From the NCBI RefSeq assembly GCF_030035675.1, contig NC_084495.1:9641001-9705000 (forward strand): a DNA stretch of 64,000 nt. Direction: 5' to 3'. The translations under genes were made by a program, and so were the position numbers. Below the pieces are notes generated by a model. It was not told where the DNA came from. It made no database searches and saw only the letters and a program-made list of their open reading frames with translations. This document shows, in pieces, positions 45,025-56,522 of the stretch (position 1 is its first letter; each line of letters begins with the position of its first letter). Source of the DNA: Rhineura floridana (Eukaryota > Chordata > Lepidosauria > Squamata > Rhineuridae).

Positions 45025-45263
45025 TGAGCCTTTTAAGTAGGGACCTTATCCCAGTCTGCGTCTGTGTTGGAATTGCTTTTGTTTTAAAACCCTTTTTTAA
45101 AAAAAGATGTTTTTAAAGAAGTTTTGTTTTAATATGTTTTTAAGGATGTTTTGTTTGTTTTTATCATGTTTTAAAGTGCTTTAGTGCTTTTGTTTGCCGT
45201 CCTGGGCCCCTACTGGGAGGAAGGGCAGGATACAAATCATATAATTAAATAAATAAACAAACT
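45025..45263 (+). mobile_element. L2 LINE 3' end
   Basis: CAGTCTGCGTCTGTGTTGGA, ATTGCTTTTG, repeated TTTTTAAAGATG-like units, end CTACTGGGAGGAAGGGCAGG, then (AAAT)n. Confidence 0.85.
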
Positions 45264-45417
45264 TTACATCTGTAGCAATTTAAACCTGAAGCATTGGCCT
45301 GTTACAACTAGTAGCCCTGAATGGGAATGCATATTGTAGTCTACATCACATGAATCTAGCCAGTTCAGTCAGGCTCAGATGAACATAGTGATGTGGATCT
45401 CCATCCAGATGTCACTT

Positions 45418-46011
45418 GTCCTGTTTTCACAAGGATCCTAAAGAGGCAAGAGACTTCCCAGCAGAACCACAAGTGGGGGCAGCACAGGGGCAGTATCCAG
45501 GTGCAGTCTGAAGTTATAGTCCAGAGTCTACCACAACAACAAAGGGGTCAGGCACAAAGCAGAGTCAGAGCAGTCCAGGGTCAGAAGCCAATCAGTCCAT
45601 AAGCAGCGCAGGCCAGGGGCAAGGCAAAAGTCAGGTCCAGAGTAGTCCAAGCTTGGGTTTGGTGTCAGCGGTCAGTCCGCAGACAGGGCTGGAGTACAGA
45701 TGTTGTTCCAGCAACTCTTCCATCATAGCACTGGGTTTTTTATACTGGAGCTGCTGAACCATACCCCAACCTCAGCTAGCTCCCATCAATCCCCTGCAGG
45801 CAGAACTTTACTCTCGAGGAGTCCAGGCCTACAGTCGGGCACTCCTCTGGGTGGCCGGGTCTCCATCTGGCGTTTGAGGCAATGCCTCTCCCTTGGGCTC
45901 GGGGCTGTTCAGCTTCGCTGTCAGAGGCCAAATTTTCTTCATAGGACCCTGGCTCCTCACCCTCAGATGAGGATTCCCCTGATGAGGACTCGCCTGGCTG
46001 GAACCTGACAC
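45418..46011 (-). mobile_element. Fossil solo LTR (antisense), retroelement family undetermined
   Basis: Read on the minus strand it begins TGTCAGGTTCCAGCCAGGCG and ends with ACAGGACA, the TG...CA form of an LTR. A TATAAAAAACC box lies in the middle (near 45737) with a GC-rich region before it. No internal coding region of a retroelement is seen on either side, so it appears to be a solo LTR of about 600 bp. Gypsy-like and retroviral origin cannot be told apart here. Confidence 0.5.
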
Positions 46012-46990
46012 CTCTGCATGTGGAAGGCTGGTTCCATGTGGGCATCTCCCTTACTAGGATTGAGCAACTGAATTTACCAGAATAAATTATATGCATTTGT
46101 CTGCCAAGTTATGTTCTTAGGGTACTGAAGCAATTGGCTTTACTGGTGCATGGACATAAAAATCGAAAGACTGTGTGGAGACTGCTAACATGGCAAGTCA
46201 TTTGTGTGAAATGGCTCCCAGTGATTCTGATGACATTTACCATCTATTAGAACCTTTATTTATTTGTACTGTGGTGGAATCACACAATGAGTTCTTCCAT
46301 ACAATCTTTCCATGCTTCCATAAAGTTGCATCCTGAATGACAGCCTTGCCAGTATTTGTATATAATGGAGCATTTTCTGTAACTCGTTTAACAGCAACTG
46401 ACTCATTGTCAGTCTTGCTGTGGTTCTATTAAGGTAGTGCTAAGTCACATATTTTTATTGTTCTGCTGTGGAGGTGGCTGTGGGAGAAGAAGAATCTGCA
46501 GCTGATAAAAAAGTCATCTAAAGCTAAATACACTTTAAAAAACTACCTTAGTCTGAGAGTCCTGCTGAAAGAGACATGCCTCTTAGTAAAAATGAATGCA
46601 AATTGCTATGAGCAGGCATTACCTGAGGAGTTTTGTCCTATGTTACAATTCATATGGTTTGTTGTTGTGTGGAGGTGTTGTTTATAAACGTTTTGCCTGC
46701 GTAATCTAAAAAACTCTCAAGCAATTCACAGTAGACTGTAAAAGAGCACAGTCTTTTACTCCACAAAGGAAAACAAGCAGTTAAAACCTTCTACTATGCC
46801 TGTTGTGTTTGAATAGCTTGAGGATGAGAATATAAAATCCCCCTCCCCCAAAAAGTCTTGCAGAAACGTCTTTGAGTTTTCCTTAGTTAATAGTGGCCTG
46901 TTCCAGCTGTGGTTGGTTTGGACTAAATCTCATCAAAGTCTGTACAGCTTACAAGGTTTGTCACAATAACTAACTTGGACTCGGTTGAGG
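46012..46990. other. Unassigned intronic stretch
   Basis: No gene or repeat recognised. AT-rich. Confidence 0.5.
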
Positions 46991-46994
46991 TGGC

Positions 46995-47680
46995 TGAATT
47001 ACAGAAGAATTACATTTCCTAGGTGTAAAACTTTGCACTTATCCCTGTTAAATTTTATTCTGTTGTTTTCGGCCCAGTGCTCCAGCTTATCAAGATCACT
47101 TTGAATCTTGTTTGTGTCTTCCAGGTCATTAGCTATCCCTCCCAATTTTGTATCATCTGTGAATTTGATAAGCATTCCCTGCACCTCCTCTTCATTCATG
47201 TCATTAAAGAAAATGTTGAAGAGCACTGGGTCCAGGACCGAGCCCTGTGATACCCTACTTGTTACCTCCTCCTAGTTTGAGAAGGAACCATTGATAAGCA
47301 CTCTTTGAGTACGATTCTGGAGCCAACTGTGGATCCACCTGATAGTTGCTCCATCCAGCCCACATTTAGCTAGCTTGTTAATCAGAATATCATGGGACAC
47401 TTTGTCAAAAGCTGTGTTGAAGTCAAGATATATTATGTCCACAGCATTCCTACAGTCTACCAGGGAGGTTACTTGATCAAAAAAATGAGAGAATAGTCCG
47501 GTATGTTGGCTTTTAGTAATCACTACATTGTTTTCAAGGTGCTTACTGTTCGACCACATTATAATCTGCTGCAGAATTTCCCCAGGGATTGATATCATGC
47601 TGACCGGTCTGTAGTTCCCAGGTTCCTCCCTTTTGCTGTTTTTGAAGACAAGAACTGGGCTACCTGCTGGGGGCACACCT
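46995..47680 (-). mobile_element. CR1 LINE ORF2 fragment (antisense)
   Basis: Minus-strand RT in two frames: EEPGNYRPVSMISIPGEILQ, IIYLDFNTAFDKVSHDILIN and CGLDGATIRWIHSWLQNRTQ (47272-47676), then MLFNIFFNDMNEEEVQGMLI and the catalytic region KFTDDTKLGGIANDLEDTNK (46999-47226). One frame break near 47226-47272. The catalytic FADD reads FTDD, so it is dead. Confidence 0.9.
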
Positions 47681-47931
47681 GAAGGCCTTTGCAGGTGCTA
47701 TAGCAGCCATGGGCGATGGGCTAATGACCTCGACATAGTATCATACAGTATCTAGTTAGAGTTTTCTGTCCTTGTGCCTATGTAACATTTACTGTGCAAT
47801 CAAGTGGGCTGAAATATTTTCTTAGAGAAGTATTTGAAAGCAAATCTAAATATATTCTTTTACTAACATCTGCTATTTGGGGTATTCAAACCTGTATTTT
47901 TGAAACTTACGTTCTTTCTTTTTTAAACTAG

Positions 47932-48021
47932 GAATGTTGGTAGCTGTCATGTTAGACCGAAGTTTAGAGATCCAAGATATCATTTTGGCATTTTAAGAAG
48001 TATAAGAGACCAGCTTTAACT
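47932..48021 (+). other. Internal non-coding (5' UTR) exon of the plus-strand gene
   Basis: The acceptor has a long pyrimidine tract (TTCTTTCTTTTTTAAACTAG) and the donor is TAACT|GTAAGT at 48021/48022, giving a 90-nt exon free of repeats. It contains a complete 20-codon upstream ORF, MLVAVMLDRSLEIQDIILAF (47934-47996), and a second frame open across nearly the whole exon to TAA at 48017. No known protein is encoded, so a UTR exon is the simplest reading. Candidate gene ZC3H12B by synteny. Confidence 0.55.
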
Positions 48022-48077
48022 GTAAGTAAAATTCTTGCCGTTGGGTAATATACAATGTCTTAATGTTATTTGATTGT

Positions 48078-48317
48078 TAACTCCAGTCTGTGTCTGTGTT
48101 GGAATTGCTTTTTAATATGTTTTTAAACCTTTTCTTTTTTTTTTAAAAAAAGATGTTTTTAACACTTAAAAATGTTTTTAAAGATGTTTTGTTTTCATAT
48201 ATTTTAAAGTCTGCTTTTATGATGATTTAACATGTTTTTAGTTTGCCACCCTAGGCTCCTACTGGGAGGAAGGGCGGGATGTAAATCAAATAATAAATAA
48301 ATAAATAATAAAGAAAG
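48078..48317 (+). mobile_element. L2 LINE 3' end
   Basis: CAGTCTGTGTCTGTGTTGGA, repeated AAAGATGTTTT units, CTACTGGGAGGAAGGGCGGG and an (AAATAAAT)n tail. Begins 57 bp after the exon donor. Confidence 0.85.
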
Positions 48318-48596
48318 AAACTCCAAGGCAGGTGTGAGCAAAACCTAAATCAGTTTATAGGAAAAGCTATTTTTTTTATCTGTTAGTAGACACTCCAGCT
48401 GGGATGTTTACTCAAAACTAAGTTTCTTTCCATGTGCACCCACCACCTTGCTGCTTGAAATGTTGTGTTGACTCACATAGTGTAAATTTATTTATGGCAA
48501 GCTTGATGCGTTCAATATATTTCTTGATATCTGTCTAGCAATTATGCAAGGGTGTCATGAGAAAGTTTGTATCAATGTAGCCCTTCATGCAAACTT
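48318..48596. other. Unassigned intronic stretch
   Basis: Nothing recognised. Confidence 0.5.
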
Positions 48597-49145
48597 CTGG
48601 GGTATATTTTGACCTCAGGCACACTTTTCATGGTGTAATTTACATATAAGTAGGCCTATAGGGATGTCCTTCGATGACATTGTCACAAATTTTAACCTCT
48701 ATAACATCCCCAAATTTCAGCCGGTTACCACTTACCTTTTTCCTTCTGGAAACAAAAAACCCCCCACCTGGGATCCAAATATGCCCCAGAAAAAAGCCCC
48801 AGGGGCAATTTTTTGCCTCAAGTGCACTTTTCGTTGTATAATTTTACACATGGGTAGATCTGCAGGCTTGTCCTTCTAGGACAGCGTTTCCCAACTAGTG
48901 GGCCACCAGATGTTGTTAGACCACAACTCCCATCAGCCTCAGCCAGCATTGCCAATGGTCAGGAAAGATGGGAATTGTGGTCCAACAACATCTGGTGGCC
49001 CACTAGTTGGGAAACGCTGTTCTAGGACATTATTACAAGCTGTTACCTGTAAAACATCCCCAAATTTCAGCCAGTTGCCTCTTACTGTTTTCTTTCTGCA
49101 AACAAAAAACCACTTGGGTCCAAATATACCCCAGAAATTGTGTTG
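48597..49145. repeat. 204-bp tandem duplication, second unit split by a MITE
   Basis: The block AACATCCCCAAATTTCAGCC occurs at 48703 and 49053. After removing the MITE and its duplicated target (146 bp), the period is 204 bp. Matching flanks: GACCTCAGGCACACTTTTCA with GCCTCAAGTGCACTTTTCGT, and AACAAAAAACC with CCAAATATGCCCCAGAAA. Confidence 0.85.
48882..49019. mobile_element. Intact foldback hAT MITE, family B, perfect 8-bp TSD
   Basis: CAGCGTTTCCCAACTAGTGG ... CCACTAGTTGGGAAACGCTG. Flanks TTCTAGGA at 48874-48881 and 49020-49027 are identical. Confidence 0.95.
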
Positions 49146-49439
49146 TACTCAATAGGGATGGGGAAGGAGTCAGGGTACACCGCTCAGAAAAACTCTGCCT
49201 CTGAATAAATGTTTTTTGGCTGAAGAGCCTTTGGTATTGTCAAGCACGCTTGTGCTGACACCACAGACAAAAATGGTCTCTGGGGATCAACGTTACCCAT
49301 CCTTCCATTGGAACCTTCATAGTCTGCCAGTGCACTTGTATCCTTGAATTTCTTTTGTCTAATGGACAAAAATTAATGTCGTTTCCATATATTACCATTT
49401 ATTTGTGCTTAAGGAACATGCTAAATTCGTGTTTAGCCT

Positions 49440-49792
49440 TGAGATGAGAAGTCTGAGGGGGAGATATCATAGTGCTCTTCAAAAACTTGAAAGGTTGTCA
49501 CACAGAGGAGAGCCAGGATCTTTTCTTGATCATCCCAGAATGCAGGACATGATATATGGGCTCAAGATACAGGAAGCCAAATTTCAACTGAATATCAGGA
49601 AAAATGTTCTGTTAGAGCGGCATGACAATGGAACCAATTACAGAGGAAGTGGTGGGCTCTCCAGCACTGGAGTCATTCAAGAGGCAGCTGGACAGCCACC
49701 TGTTGGGTATGCTTTAATTTGTATTCCTGCATTTACCAGGGGGCTGGACTTATTAGGCCCCTTCCAACTCTACTATTCTATAGTAGATAGAG
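49440..49792 (+). mobile_element. CR1 LINE 3' end (sense)
   Basis: GAGGGGGAGATATCATAGTG, CTCTTCAAAAACTTGAAAGG, AATATCAGGAAAAATGTTCT, GTGGTGGGCTCTCCAGC(A) and the end CCTTCCAACTCTACTATTCT. Confidence 0.85.
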
Positions 49793-49942
49793 GGATTATG
49801 CTATTTGTTATTGACACTAGACAATTTAACACATTTAATAAATCAAACAAAACTGTCTTTTTCATTTTTCTCTCTGTTGCATCACGTCCACTGAAGTTGG
49901 TGTGCAAATATTAGGAGTGTCTCATTTTTTAAAATTTCAAAT

Positions 49943-51990
49943 ACTCATTGAGCCATGCAGCATGGAATGTGCAGCAGTTACTCATTTAGTGCTAGGGGTT
50001 TGAATCATGCAAATAGGTGTGCTACCTATAGTGGAAGGAAGTAGGAAATCATCATAGGAAAACTTGCATGGTGAAAGTATTTTTTTTAGGGCTAGGAGAG
50101 TAGCTGCCCCTGGCTAGCACCTTCCAGTACCCCATATAAGTCACAGAATGCCCCTTTTCTCAAACCATTGCCTCATCCTTTAGGCATGCACTGTTTCTGT
50201 TCGCTGAGAATCATTTGACAGAATCTGTCATCTGATGACAAATATGTAAAAATTGGAGAAGGTAGGTGTGTAATATAATTAGATTGAGAAAAGAGATCCC
50301 TTTCTCTTTTGGAGAGCGTAAAAGTTCTTGCAACATTCTTGAGGGTTACAGTGGGGGAAAACAGCCATAGGCTTGTGTGGCCCTAAGGATTGGTTCATTA
50401 ATGCAAAGCAACAATCCCTGCCCAAAAAAGCCTATAGGAATTCCTTTTGTATGTATTCCCTTGATGAATGCTGCCCATTTTCCTGGGGCTGAGTGATCTT
50501 TCTCCTATTAATAGTAATAACAACAATAATATGACAGTAATATTTAAGGCCAAATCTTGTAATGGGAAAAGCTTAGATATCTGTGAGAGAATAACAATTA
50601 TCTGAAATGAAATGTTTTGACTTTTGTATTGCAGATGGTTGATTAAAGTTCTTATATTTAATCAACTCTGCTCTTTTTCTGTCTGAAAAGAGGTTGCCAG
50701 TTCTCTGGCTCAGTCTTGTGTCACTCCAATAACATTTGAGAGATGGAGTGATGTGGGACAGGTTGTTGCATAGGTGGTACCCATGGTACATCCTTACCAC
50801 CATTGCTGCCCCAGGATAGGTTGTCCACGCTGCGTGACTGTTCTCTTACAGCAGGGGTGGGCAATATGTGGTTTGTCTGGTGGCAGTGGAGGACGTTCTG
50901 TGACAGGGATGATGTCTCCCACTGGACTGACAGGCAGGGTCCATAATCCTTTGCCTCCTCTCCAGGGGGAGGAGTCGTCCCGCCCTCAGGTTTGACCCCG
51001 CCTGTGGTCGTTCACAGTAGGGTCCTTTAGTGTTCTATACGACCCATATTTATGTATAGATATTTCTGCTAACTGTGAGTGTTTATTCTCCTCTCCCTCT
51101 TTTGCTTGGCGTGTGCATGACTTTCCTTACCTTTTTGTTTTATTTGTTTTCCTGGTCTGCGTGAAAATATGCGTGTGTGTGAGGGAAGAGAGTTTGAAGG
51201 GCTTTTTTGAATTGCGGGTGGCTGCAGGGGGTCCGCCTCATGCATTTTTGGCTGTCCTTTCCCCCTCCTTGAGGGGGCCTTGGCTGTTTTAGCTAATCAC
51301 TCCTGCTGGAGCTAGTGGTTGGTGGTGGTTCTTGTGAATGCAGCCTGATCACCCCTCAGAGGTTCAGCATTTTCAGTTACGTTTTGCTATTGCTGCTGGT
51401 GAGGGGCTCTCTGTGCTTTCAGTTTCAGTCAGTAGAGCCCTTGCTCTGGCAGTTCCGGCCGCTACTTGATACATATATATGGCGATAATGCCACTGGCAT
51501 CTTCAGAAAGGGGCAGGAACACCATTTTGTTTGGCTTTTTCTGACAGGAGCTCAGATGTTGTTAGATGTCAGCTTCCTTCAGCCCAGTCAACATAGCCAG
51601 CGGTTAGGGATGATGGCTTTGTAGTATAGTAGCATCTAGAAGGCCACAGGCTTCCCATTCCTGTCTTGCATCATTCCAGCCTTCACACATTATGGCAGTG
51701 ATGTGGGATCCATCCAAAGGGATGCAAGCAGTGCCATTCCAATAACACATGAATTTGGTTATGGTCTTCTATTGTTGAGTGACATTCCAAACCTTTCATT
51801 TAATAGATAGTTTTTCCCTGCAAATAACTTGTATCCACATTCTTTCCTTTTCCTTGTTTTTGGTTCCTTTGGGAACAGAAATTGGCTTCTCTGAACTTGT
51901 AACTGGAAAATTCCTGTTGATGCCTTCATAAAAATGGCTTCTGAGATGCATGCTGGCTATATCAGGACAAAACTGTGTTGAGAACAATGA
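49943..51990. repeat. Unclassified ~2-kb direct repeat, copy A
   Basis: Aligns collinearly with 55465-57120. Shared blocks include GCCATGCAGCATGG (49952 / 55466), AAATAGGTGTGCTACC / AAATAGGTGTTATGTG, CACAGAATGCCCCTTTTCTC / CACAGAATGCTCCTTTTCTC, TTATCTGAAATGAAATG / TTAACTGAAATGAAATG and ACTGGAAAATTCCTGTTGAT / ACTGGAAAATTCCTGTTAAC. Not similar to any element I recognise. A family B MITE lies at about 51545-51655. Confidence 0.7.
51545..51655. mobile_element. Foldback hAT MITE, family B (diverged)
   Basis: CTCAGATGTTGTTAGATGTC, AGCTTCCTTCAGCCCAGTCA ... GCATCTAGAAGGCCACAGGC, TTCCCATTCC. Confidence 0.65.
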
Positions 51991-52130
51991 TTAACTGCTT
52001 TGTGTGCCTTAATACTTTTTAAAAACTGGAACTGAAAATGTGCAATTGAAAAATTATTATTTTTCATCCTGTTATAATCCTGTTGTAGTATATAATTACT
52101 GGGAAAGCAATTTTTTATTTCATTTCACAG

Positions 52131-52261
52131 AAAGTTGTATTGATACTTGAAATACAGCACTATGTGAACAGAATTCAAGTACTTCTGGAACACTTGTTCT
52201 CTCAGAATTGCATTATCAGCCCCACCAGTCAGTCGTGACTCTGCTGAAAAGCCGTGTTTAG
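52131..52261 (+). other. Internal non-coding (5' UTR) exon of the plus-strand gene
   Basis: Acceptor TTTTTTATTTCATTTCACAG and donor GTTTAG|GTAAGG at 52261/52262; 131 nt, no repeat. It contains a minimal start-stop element ATGTGA at 52162-52167. One frame is open for 35 codons and then stops. It probably joins the 47932-48021 exon in the same transcript, with the coding start beyond the window. Confidence 0.55.
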
Positions 52262-53924
52262 GTAAGGATGCCCGGTTGCTAAGCAATGGGCATCAGAGGC
52301 TTAAACGTTTAAAGCTGTAGTGCAAAGTTTCCCCTTCTGAGTGAGATGTTTTCATGTTACAAATTGGAAGGTTGTAGTACTGTTTCTTTCTCTCTCCTTA
52401 AATTGCTATTCAGATATGCATTTTATACAAGGAAGACTGTTACTGGACCGAGGTTTAAAGTTATGACATTTTGCATGATTGGATGTGATTTTATTTTTAG
52501 TACTGTCTCTTACCGTATTTTATTCTGTTACCTATGGATGGACAAAAAGCCAACCCATTTCCAAGTAGTAGTTTTGGTGGTGTTTATATGCATTTTTAAA
52601 ATGCTACTTAATTTAGTATTAACAAATGATATATAGCAGTATCTGTTAAAATGGAGGGGTAAAACTTAAAGTATTTCTTGGTGGCACATGAAAGAGGTAG
52701 ATATGCTGCAGATAACGCCAAAGTTGATCACATCTAGTTCTCACTTCACAGTTTAAGCTGCAGAAGGAGACAATTTTAATGGGTCAGCAAAGGGAAGATC
52801 TCTATTTGTCCAGGCCAATAAATAAATAATAGCAGGGGATTGTTTTAAGCCTTGATGGGACTTATTCCTAACCTCTTCCTCAAGACCTAGAGGATGAGGA
52901 ATGGTGGGCAAGGCCAGGTTTGGGAGGGAGGGGAAAGCAGACTTATCTTGGTCTGTGGCAGGGGCTTTGGTGATGGATGAGAGATTGGGAAGTAGGGTAG
53001 GGAAAGGACGGGAAATATCTGTATTCTTCCCTTCAACCTGCATATTGGACCCTTAGCTAGCAACTAAATATTTTGTCAAGAGCATACTGAACGAGTGTGA
53101 AAACCTGGGGTGGCTTAGAACAGTCTCCATTGTTCTGTCAGGCTGAGCTGGAACTACTTACGGTGTTCAGATCTTGTTCATGACCAGAGCTTGCCTGTTG
53201 GGTTTTGGTTAGCTTCTCAAGCTCTGGTGCATCATCTGGTAACTTCCTCCTTTCCATCCTTCAGCCAGAATGATAGCACACAGTTTAATACTAGTCAGAC
53301 AGCACTAAGGTTGAAAACAAAAAGTATAACCAAACTTGCACAATTGTGTGCCCCTAACTGTCCTGTGAAAGGCTTGAGCCCTCCATGTATATGGAGCCTC
53401 TCTAATCCAGCTTTATGATTCTTGACATCAGAGCTGGCTCCAGAGAGTGGCAAGGTCAGCTCTTTCCTTGGTCTACAAGACTAGCAAAGGGCCCATTGCT
53501 GCAACAGCAACATCATTCTTATGTTGCACAAGACTCCAAAGACAATCCAAGAAATTGCCTTTGACAAAGACAATTTGGCAAAGGATGGACCAAATGTAGG
53601 CCATTAATGTACCTGATGGTACCTCTGCTACTTGGGTGGGCAGAGCAAGTGAGTAGCAGGGGCTCACAAATGAAGAATATCTTGTGGAAAGACGCATCTA
53701 ACCACTGATTTTTTTAAAAAAAGAATTGTTGCAAAAGTCTAAAGAGTCTCCTCCATGGGTTCTGTTAGTTAATTGATGGAAAATTAGTGGAAGCTTTAAT
53801 AATTGTCTCAACCTCTTAAAACATTAAGGCAACCAATCCCCTAAAATGTTTTGTTTCTCTGTGGAAACTTTTTCCAGGCCCAAATAATTGTAGATTCCGT
53901 ATGTTACTACTGTCTGTGCTTAAA
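52262..53924. other. Unassigned intronic stretch
   Basis: An RFX X-box-like element GGTTGCTAAGCAAT lies at 52274-52287, within 27 bp of the exon donor. Otherwise no gene or repeat recognised. Confidence 0.45.
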
Positions 53925-54142
53925 TGTAAATGGACTGCCTGCAAGTCGGTCTGGACTTATGGCGACCCTATGAATAGGGTTTTCATGGCAAGCGGTATTC
54001 AGAGGGGGTTTACCATTGCCTCCCTCTGAGGTTGAGAGGCAGTGACTTGCCCAAGGTCACCCAGTGAGCTTCATGGCTGTGTGGGGATTCGAACTGTGGT
54101 CTCCCAGCTCGTAGTCCAACACCTTAACCACTACGTCACACT
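53925..54142 (-). mobile_element. Sauria SINE (antisense)
   Basis: GGACTGCCTGCAAGTCGGTC, TTATGGCGACCCTATGAATA, TGCCCAAGGTCACCCAGTGA, inverted B box GGGGATTCGAACTG, inverted head CACCTTAACCACTACG. Confidence 0.92.
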
Positions 54143-54302
54143 TACAGAACATAAAATTATGCCATTGGGAGTAATAACATGGAGTGACTTAACTGTGTCA
54201 TTTTTATTGTTATTCTGAGTAAGTTATCACGGGGCAGTTGATATAATACCAGATTATTCTCCTGGTTCCCCTGCATCTGTTTTTGCTGTTGCCTAAAGCA
54301 GG

Positions 54303-54425
54303 ATTGGGGAACCTTTTCCTGAGGGCTACATTTCCTTGGGGGTAGTTTGTTTAGGGCTGCATGCTGGCATTGGATGGAACCACTCTTTTTCTTTCTTTCT
54401 CCTGCCCAGTGGGCTTCCAAGGGAA
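54303..54425. mobile_element. hAT-type MITE family C, end fragment
   Basis: ATTGGGGAACCTTTTCCTGA, GGGCTACATTTCC resembles the left end at 10109. Confidence 0.45.
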
Positions 54426-54429
54426 GGAC

Positions 54430-54835
54430 AGGTTTTTATTTTGTCATAGGCATTTATAGCACGTTCTTCACCATGCGATCCTAGGGTGAGTTACAGTACA
54501 GCTCAGTACAATTAAACCTTGTAATATCTTTCACTCTCAAACACCTGTGCAAAATGGAGTTGACATTGAAATGTATATAGTGACAAAGCCAGATGAGGAG
54601 TGGGCATTCCACAATCCAGGGGCCACCACAGAGAAGGTCCTCTCATGCATCTTTACCTCATGAACTTCACATAGAGGTGGAACTGCCAGCAGGGCCTCCC
54701 CTGCAGATCTTAGTACCCGAGCAGCTCTATTTGGGAGGAGGGATTTCTTCAGACTGTTCTTGACAGAAGTCTCAGCTGATCACTTGCAGAGGGCTTCTTC
54801 CATGTTCTCCTTCCACTGTTCCATCTGTTTTGGTT
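54430..54835 (-). mobile_element. L2-type LINE 3' region (antisense)
   Basis: CATTTATAGCACGTTCTTCA, GTGAGTTACAGTACAGCTCA, then CCAGGGGCCACCACAGAGAA, GGTCCTCTCATGC. Same subfamily as 17485-17790. Confidence 0.7.
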
Positions 54836-55464
54836 TCATCCCTTCCCTCTCCTCTTCCTCTGGGCTTCTCCCACCTTCATGAAATTAGGCTGAGGACCGG
54901 AGGTTCCTAAAGGGGAGAGAGAAAGAATATTGTTAAACATAGGTATACCACATAGAGAAAACAGTGTGGGAGGGAGGGGCAAGCAGGGGGTAAACTGAGC
55001 AATTCTTTTATCTGTTCTGTAACCAGTGCTAGTATTACATTTGCAGGCTGCCATATAATGCTTCATTTCCAAAGTGAAAGGGGCCACAATCATGAGGACT
55101 AGCCTGGCAAATGATTAATAATAGGAAGCTCTGTCTCTGCCACTGGCCCACAAGTTTCCTGCTTCCTTAACCAACTCTGCCCATTCTCCTTGAACAGCCC
55201 ACCTTTTTCTGTAAATCGTTTGGCTTAGCCTGTCAACTGCCATCTGCAGCAAGAACACACCCTAATTACGCATATGCTCACTTTTCATTCCTGTCTTCCC
55301 CCATTTGAAATTTAGATGTTAGACTCATTGGGGAAGAATCCTGCCCTTTTGGGGGGGCTTATATTACTCTGTACTGTGTCATGTAGACTGGAATGACTGT
55401 ATAATTGTTATCAAGTGTTTCCCAGTATTATGATTTGGAAGGGAAGGTTTCTAATACTTCGGAA
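54836..55464. other. Unassigned intronic stretch
   Basis: Nothing recognised. Confidence 0.45.
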
Positions 55465-55497
55465 CCATGCAGCATGGATATCTGTCAGTTAGTGGTA

Positions 55498-55727
55498 GGG
55501 AATGTAATCGTACAAATAGGTGTTATGTGGGAATTTGATGCAATGGCTACCATTTGTAAAAGGAGTAGGAAATCTGCATAGGCAAACTCTCAAGATGGAA
55601 ATATATTTTAAGGGGATGTAATCATGCTAATAGGTGTTAGGTGGGAATTTGATGCGATGACTACTATTCGCAAAAGGATCAGGAAATCTGCATAGGCAAA
55701 CTTTCAAGTTGGAAATATATTTTAAGG
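55498..55727. repeat. 115-bp tandem duplication
   Basis: 55498-55612 and 55613-55727 share GTGGGAATTTGATGC, AGGAAATCTGCATAGGCAAA and TGGAAATATATTTTAAGG with scattered differences. Copy A of the 2-kb repeat has only one such unit. Confidence 0.9.
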
Positions 55728-56027
55728 CTAGAAGAGTATACACTTTTGGCTAGCTCCTTCTTGCCCTCTCCCCACTGTCCCACACGAATCACAGAATGCT
55801 CCTTTTCTCAAACCATTCATGGCCATATCCTTTAGAGACATGCTGTTTCTGTTCCGTTGTGGGAATCGTGCATTTGTCCCTGATGCCAGAGGAGAGGCAT
55901 AGAAAAATTGGACAGAGGTAGGAGCTTAAGAGACTTGGGGAAAGAGATTCTCTCCCTCCTCCCCCTTTCTCTTTCAGGAAGCGCAAAAGTTAATTTAAGT
56001 TAGGGCTACTTAAAAACAGACATAGCA

Positions 56028-56150
56028 AGGGTAGCCAATGTGGTGTCTTCCAGATGTGGACAGCAACTCCCATTAACATCAGCCAGCATTGTCAAAACCC
56101 AAGGAATTGTAGTCCACAATACCTGGAAGGTATGATGTTGGCTACTGCCC
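56028..56150. mobile_element. Foldback hAT MITE, family B
   Basis: TAGCCAATGTGGTGTCTTCC, GACAGCAACTCCCATTAACA ... GGAATTGTAGTCCACAATAC, CTGGAAGGTATGATGTTGGC. Confidence 0.75.
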
Positions 56151-56407
56151 GGTGTAAACTTTTCATAGTCCCTGAGGATTGCTACATGAATACACCCCCC
56201 AAAAAACTCTGCAAGAATGGCTTCTCCCCCTTGATGATTGGTGTCAATTTTTCATGAGGTTTTGGTGACCTACCCTTCCCCCTCAAATAATAATATGATG
56301 ATCAAATGTTGAAAAGGCGAAAGCATAGTTATGACAGAGAAGCTTAACAGTTAACTGAAATGAAATGGGTTTTCTAAGTCTGTGGTGCAGACAGTTTATA
56401 TATATAT

Positions 56408-56522
56408 ATTGGGTATGGGAACCTATGGCCCTCCAGATGTTGCTAAACTACATCTCCCATAATCCCTGGCCATTGACCATGCTTGCTGGGGATGATGGGA
56501 ATTATAGGTTCCACACCCCAAT
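56408..56522. mobile_element. Foldback hAT MITE, family B
   Basis: TGGGTATGGGAACCTATGGC, CCTCCAGATGTTGC ... GGGGATGATGGGAATTATAG, GTTCCACACCCCA. Confidence 0.8.

Noticed and set aside
45393-46096. Plus- and minus-strand ORFs of 60-106 codons as genes
   Set aside because: They lie within the probable solo LTR and have no gene-like support.
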